In this document: in pieces, positions 63,223-64,000 of the stretch
Position numbering within the stretch: the stretch's first letter is position 1
Layout: every line of letters begins with the position of its first letter
NCBI RefSeq assembly: GCF_016901735.1
Contig: NZ_JACLZC010000009.1
Coordinates: 1-64,000, forward strand
DNA length: 64,000 bases
From: Pseudoflavonifractor phocaeensis
Lineage (GTDB): Bacteria; Bacillota; Clostridia; Oscillospirales; Oscillospiraceae
Direction of reading: 5' to 3'
Notes under the pieces: generated by a model
Told to the model about the DNA's origin: nothing
The model's database searches: none
The model's input: only the letters and a program-made list of their open reading frames with translations
Translations under genes and position numbers: made by a program

Positions 63223-64000
63223 GCCTGGTCGCCTCCTTCCTGTCCCTTGGGCAGATGGGTCATCATAAGGCCCACCTGCTCCTTGGTGGCCGTTCTGCCG
63301 TCCACGATGCCGCTGACCTGGCCGCCGCACAGCACCAGAATCCGGTCGCACAGCTCCAGCAGCACGTCCAGGTCCTCGCCCACCAAAATTACTGCCACGT
63401 CCTTCTCCTTCTGCTGGTTGAGCAGGTGGTAAATGGTGTAGGAGGAGTTGATGTCCAGCCCCCGGACGGGATAGGCGGTCATGAGCACGGTGGGGCTGGA
63501 GGCGATCTCACGTCCCACCAGCACCTTCTGGACGTTGCCGCCCGACAGGCGACGCACCGGCGTGGACACGCCGGGGGTGACAATCTCCAGCTCGTCGATG
63601 AGCTTCTGCGCCAGAGCCTTGGGGGCCTTCCGGTCCACCAAGGGGCCTTTTCCCTCCCGGTAGGTTTTGAGCATCATATTGTCCACCATGTCCATGGAGG
63701 CCACCAGCCCCATACCCAGCCGGTCCTCGGGCACAAAGGCCAGGGAGACGCCGATCTTCTGAATCTGGGTGGGCGTCTTGCCCACCAGCTCCTCGCCGGC
63801 CTTATCCACCGGTACATGCTTGCCCGCCAGGTCCGATTTGGGATGGGGGGGATAGTAGAATATATGGCCGGAGCGCACCTTCTGAAGGCCGGCGACGGCC
63901 TCCAGCAGCTCCTTCTGGCCGGAGCCGGCCACGCCGGCGATGCCCAGAATCTCGCCGCCGCGGGCCTGGAAGGTCACGTCCTTGAGGACCTGCACCCCCT
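63219..64000 (-). CDS. Nucleoside ABC transporter ATPase (NupO-like), C-terminal half, cut by window edge
   Basis: About 260 residues of the second ATPase domain of a tandem simple-sugar/nucleoside ATPase; the first domain lies beyond 64000. Walker A is GVAGSGQKELL, as usual for the degenerate second domain. Signature RRLSGGNVQKV is intact. The Walker B region reads VLMTAYPVRGLD, with Tyr where a catalytic Glu would be, consistent with one inactive ATP site in these transporters. A BmpA-like binding protein is expected further upstream. Confidence 0.88.
   Translation of the reverse strand, partial: GVQVLKDVTFQARGGEILGIAGVAGSGQKELLEAVAGLQKVRSGHIFYYPPHPKSDLAGKHVPVDKAGEELVGKTPTQIQKIGVSLAFVPEDRLGMGLVASMDMVDNMMLKTYREGKGPLVDRKAPKALAQKLIDELEIVTPGVSTPVRRLSGGNVQKVLVGREIASSPTVLMTAYPVRGLDINSSYTIYHLLNQQKEKDVAVILVGEDLDVLLELCDRILVLCGGQVSGIVDGRTATKEQVGLMMTHLPKGQEGGDQA

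Overview
The window comes from a high-GC, spore-forming anaerobic member of the Clostridia, most like gut Oscillospiraceae (Flavonifractor/Intestinimonas/Lawsonibacter type). The case rests on a gerA-type germination operon, a clostridial thiolase behind a Rex-like operator, a glmU-prs-pth-mfd locus, strong GC bias at third codon positions in the host genes, and a Tn4451-type mobile element. The genus is an inference, not a reading.

Layout. 1-220: two tandem consensus promoters fire leftward off the window edge and look like rRNA-operon P1/P2. 197-3919: a three-gene spore-germinant receptor operon (minus). 4091-8877: a CofE-like protein, a PrsA-like foldase lipoprotein and a Ca2+-type P-ATPase (plus). 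8965-17864: a minus-strand block glmU-like, prs, pth, vanW-like, dltA-like, dltC-like, mfd. This is the conserved Firmicutes glmU-prs-pth-mfd locus with a three-gene insertion between pth and mfd. 18094-18585: an HD-domain protein. 18829-21957: a YtrA-type GntR repressor with its ABC exporter. 22161-23420: thiolase.

23446-53638 is a roughly 30.2-kb integrated mobile element inserted between the thiolase gene and miaA. Its ends carry matching inverted repeats, GA dinucleotides at both junctions and terminators facing inward. From left to right it holds a large serine recombinase, a MobV relaxase with a candidate oriT, an AbrB-like protein, and a 12-kb cargo: a membrane-bound LuxR regulator followed by nine genes for lipoproteins, membrane-anchored TPR proteins and other surface proteins, none with a recognised function. 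Then come a primase/helicase replication module, a DUF6076 protein, a sigma-like protein, a type I restriction-modification operon headed by a Phd-like antitoxin, a SLOG protein, an XRE regulator and a DUF6061-like protein.

After the element: miaA, then a minus-strand molybdenum hydroxylase operon (xanthine dehydrogenase-type [2Fe-2S], FAD and Mo subunits), a divergent dihydropyrimidinase/hydantoinase plus MocA-like cytidylyltransferase pair, a 0.65-kb palindrome-rich spacer, and a BmpA-type nucleoside ABC transporter whose ATPase runs off the right edge. Together these suggest uptake and anaerobic breakdown of purines or related N-heterocycles.

The best candidate for an undescribed system is the envelope cargo operon at 28584-40841. 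The R-M operon with its own Phd-like regulator and the vanW-dltA-dltC insertion are the next most interesting.
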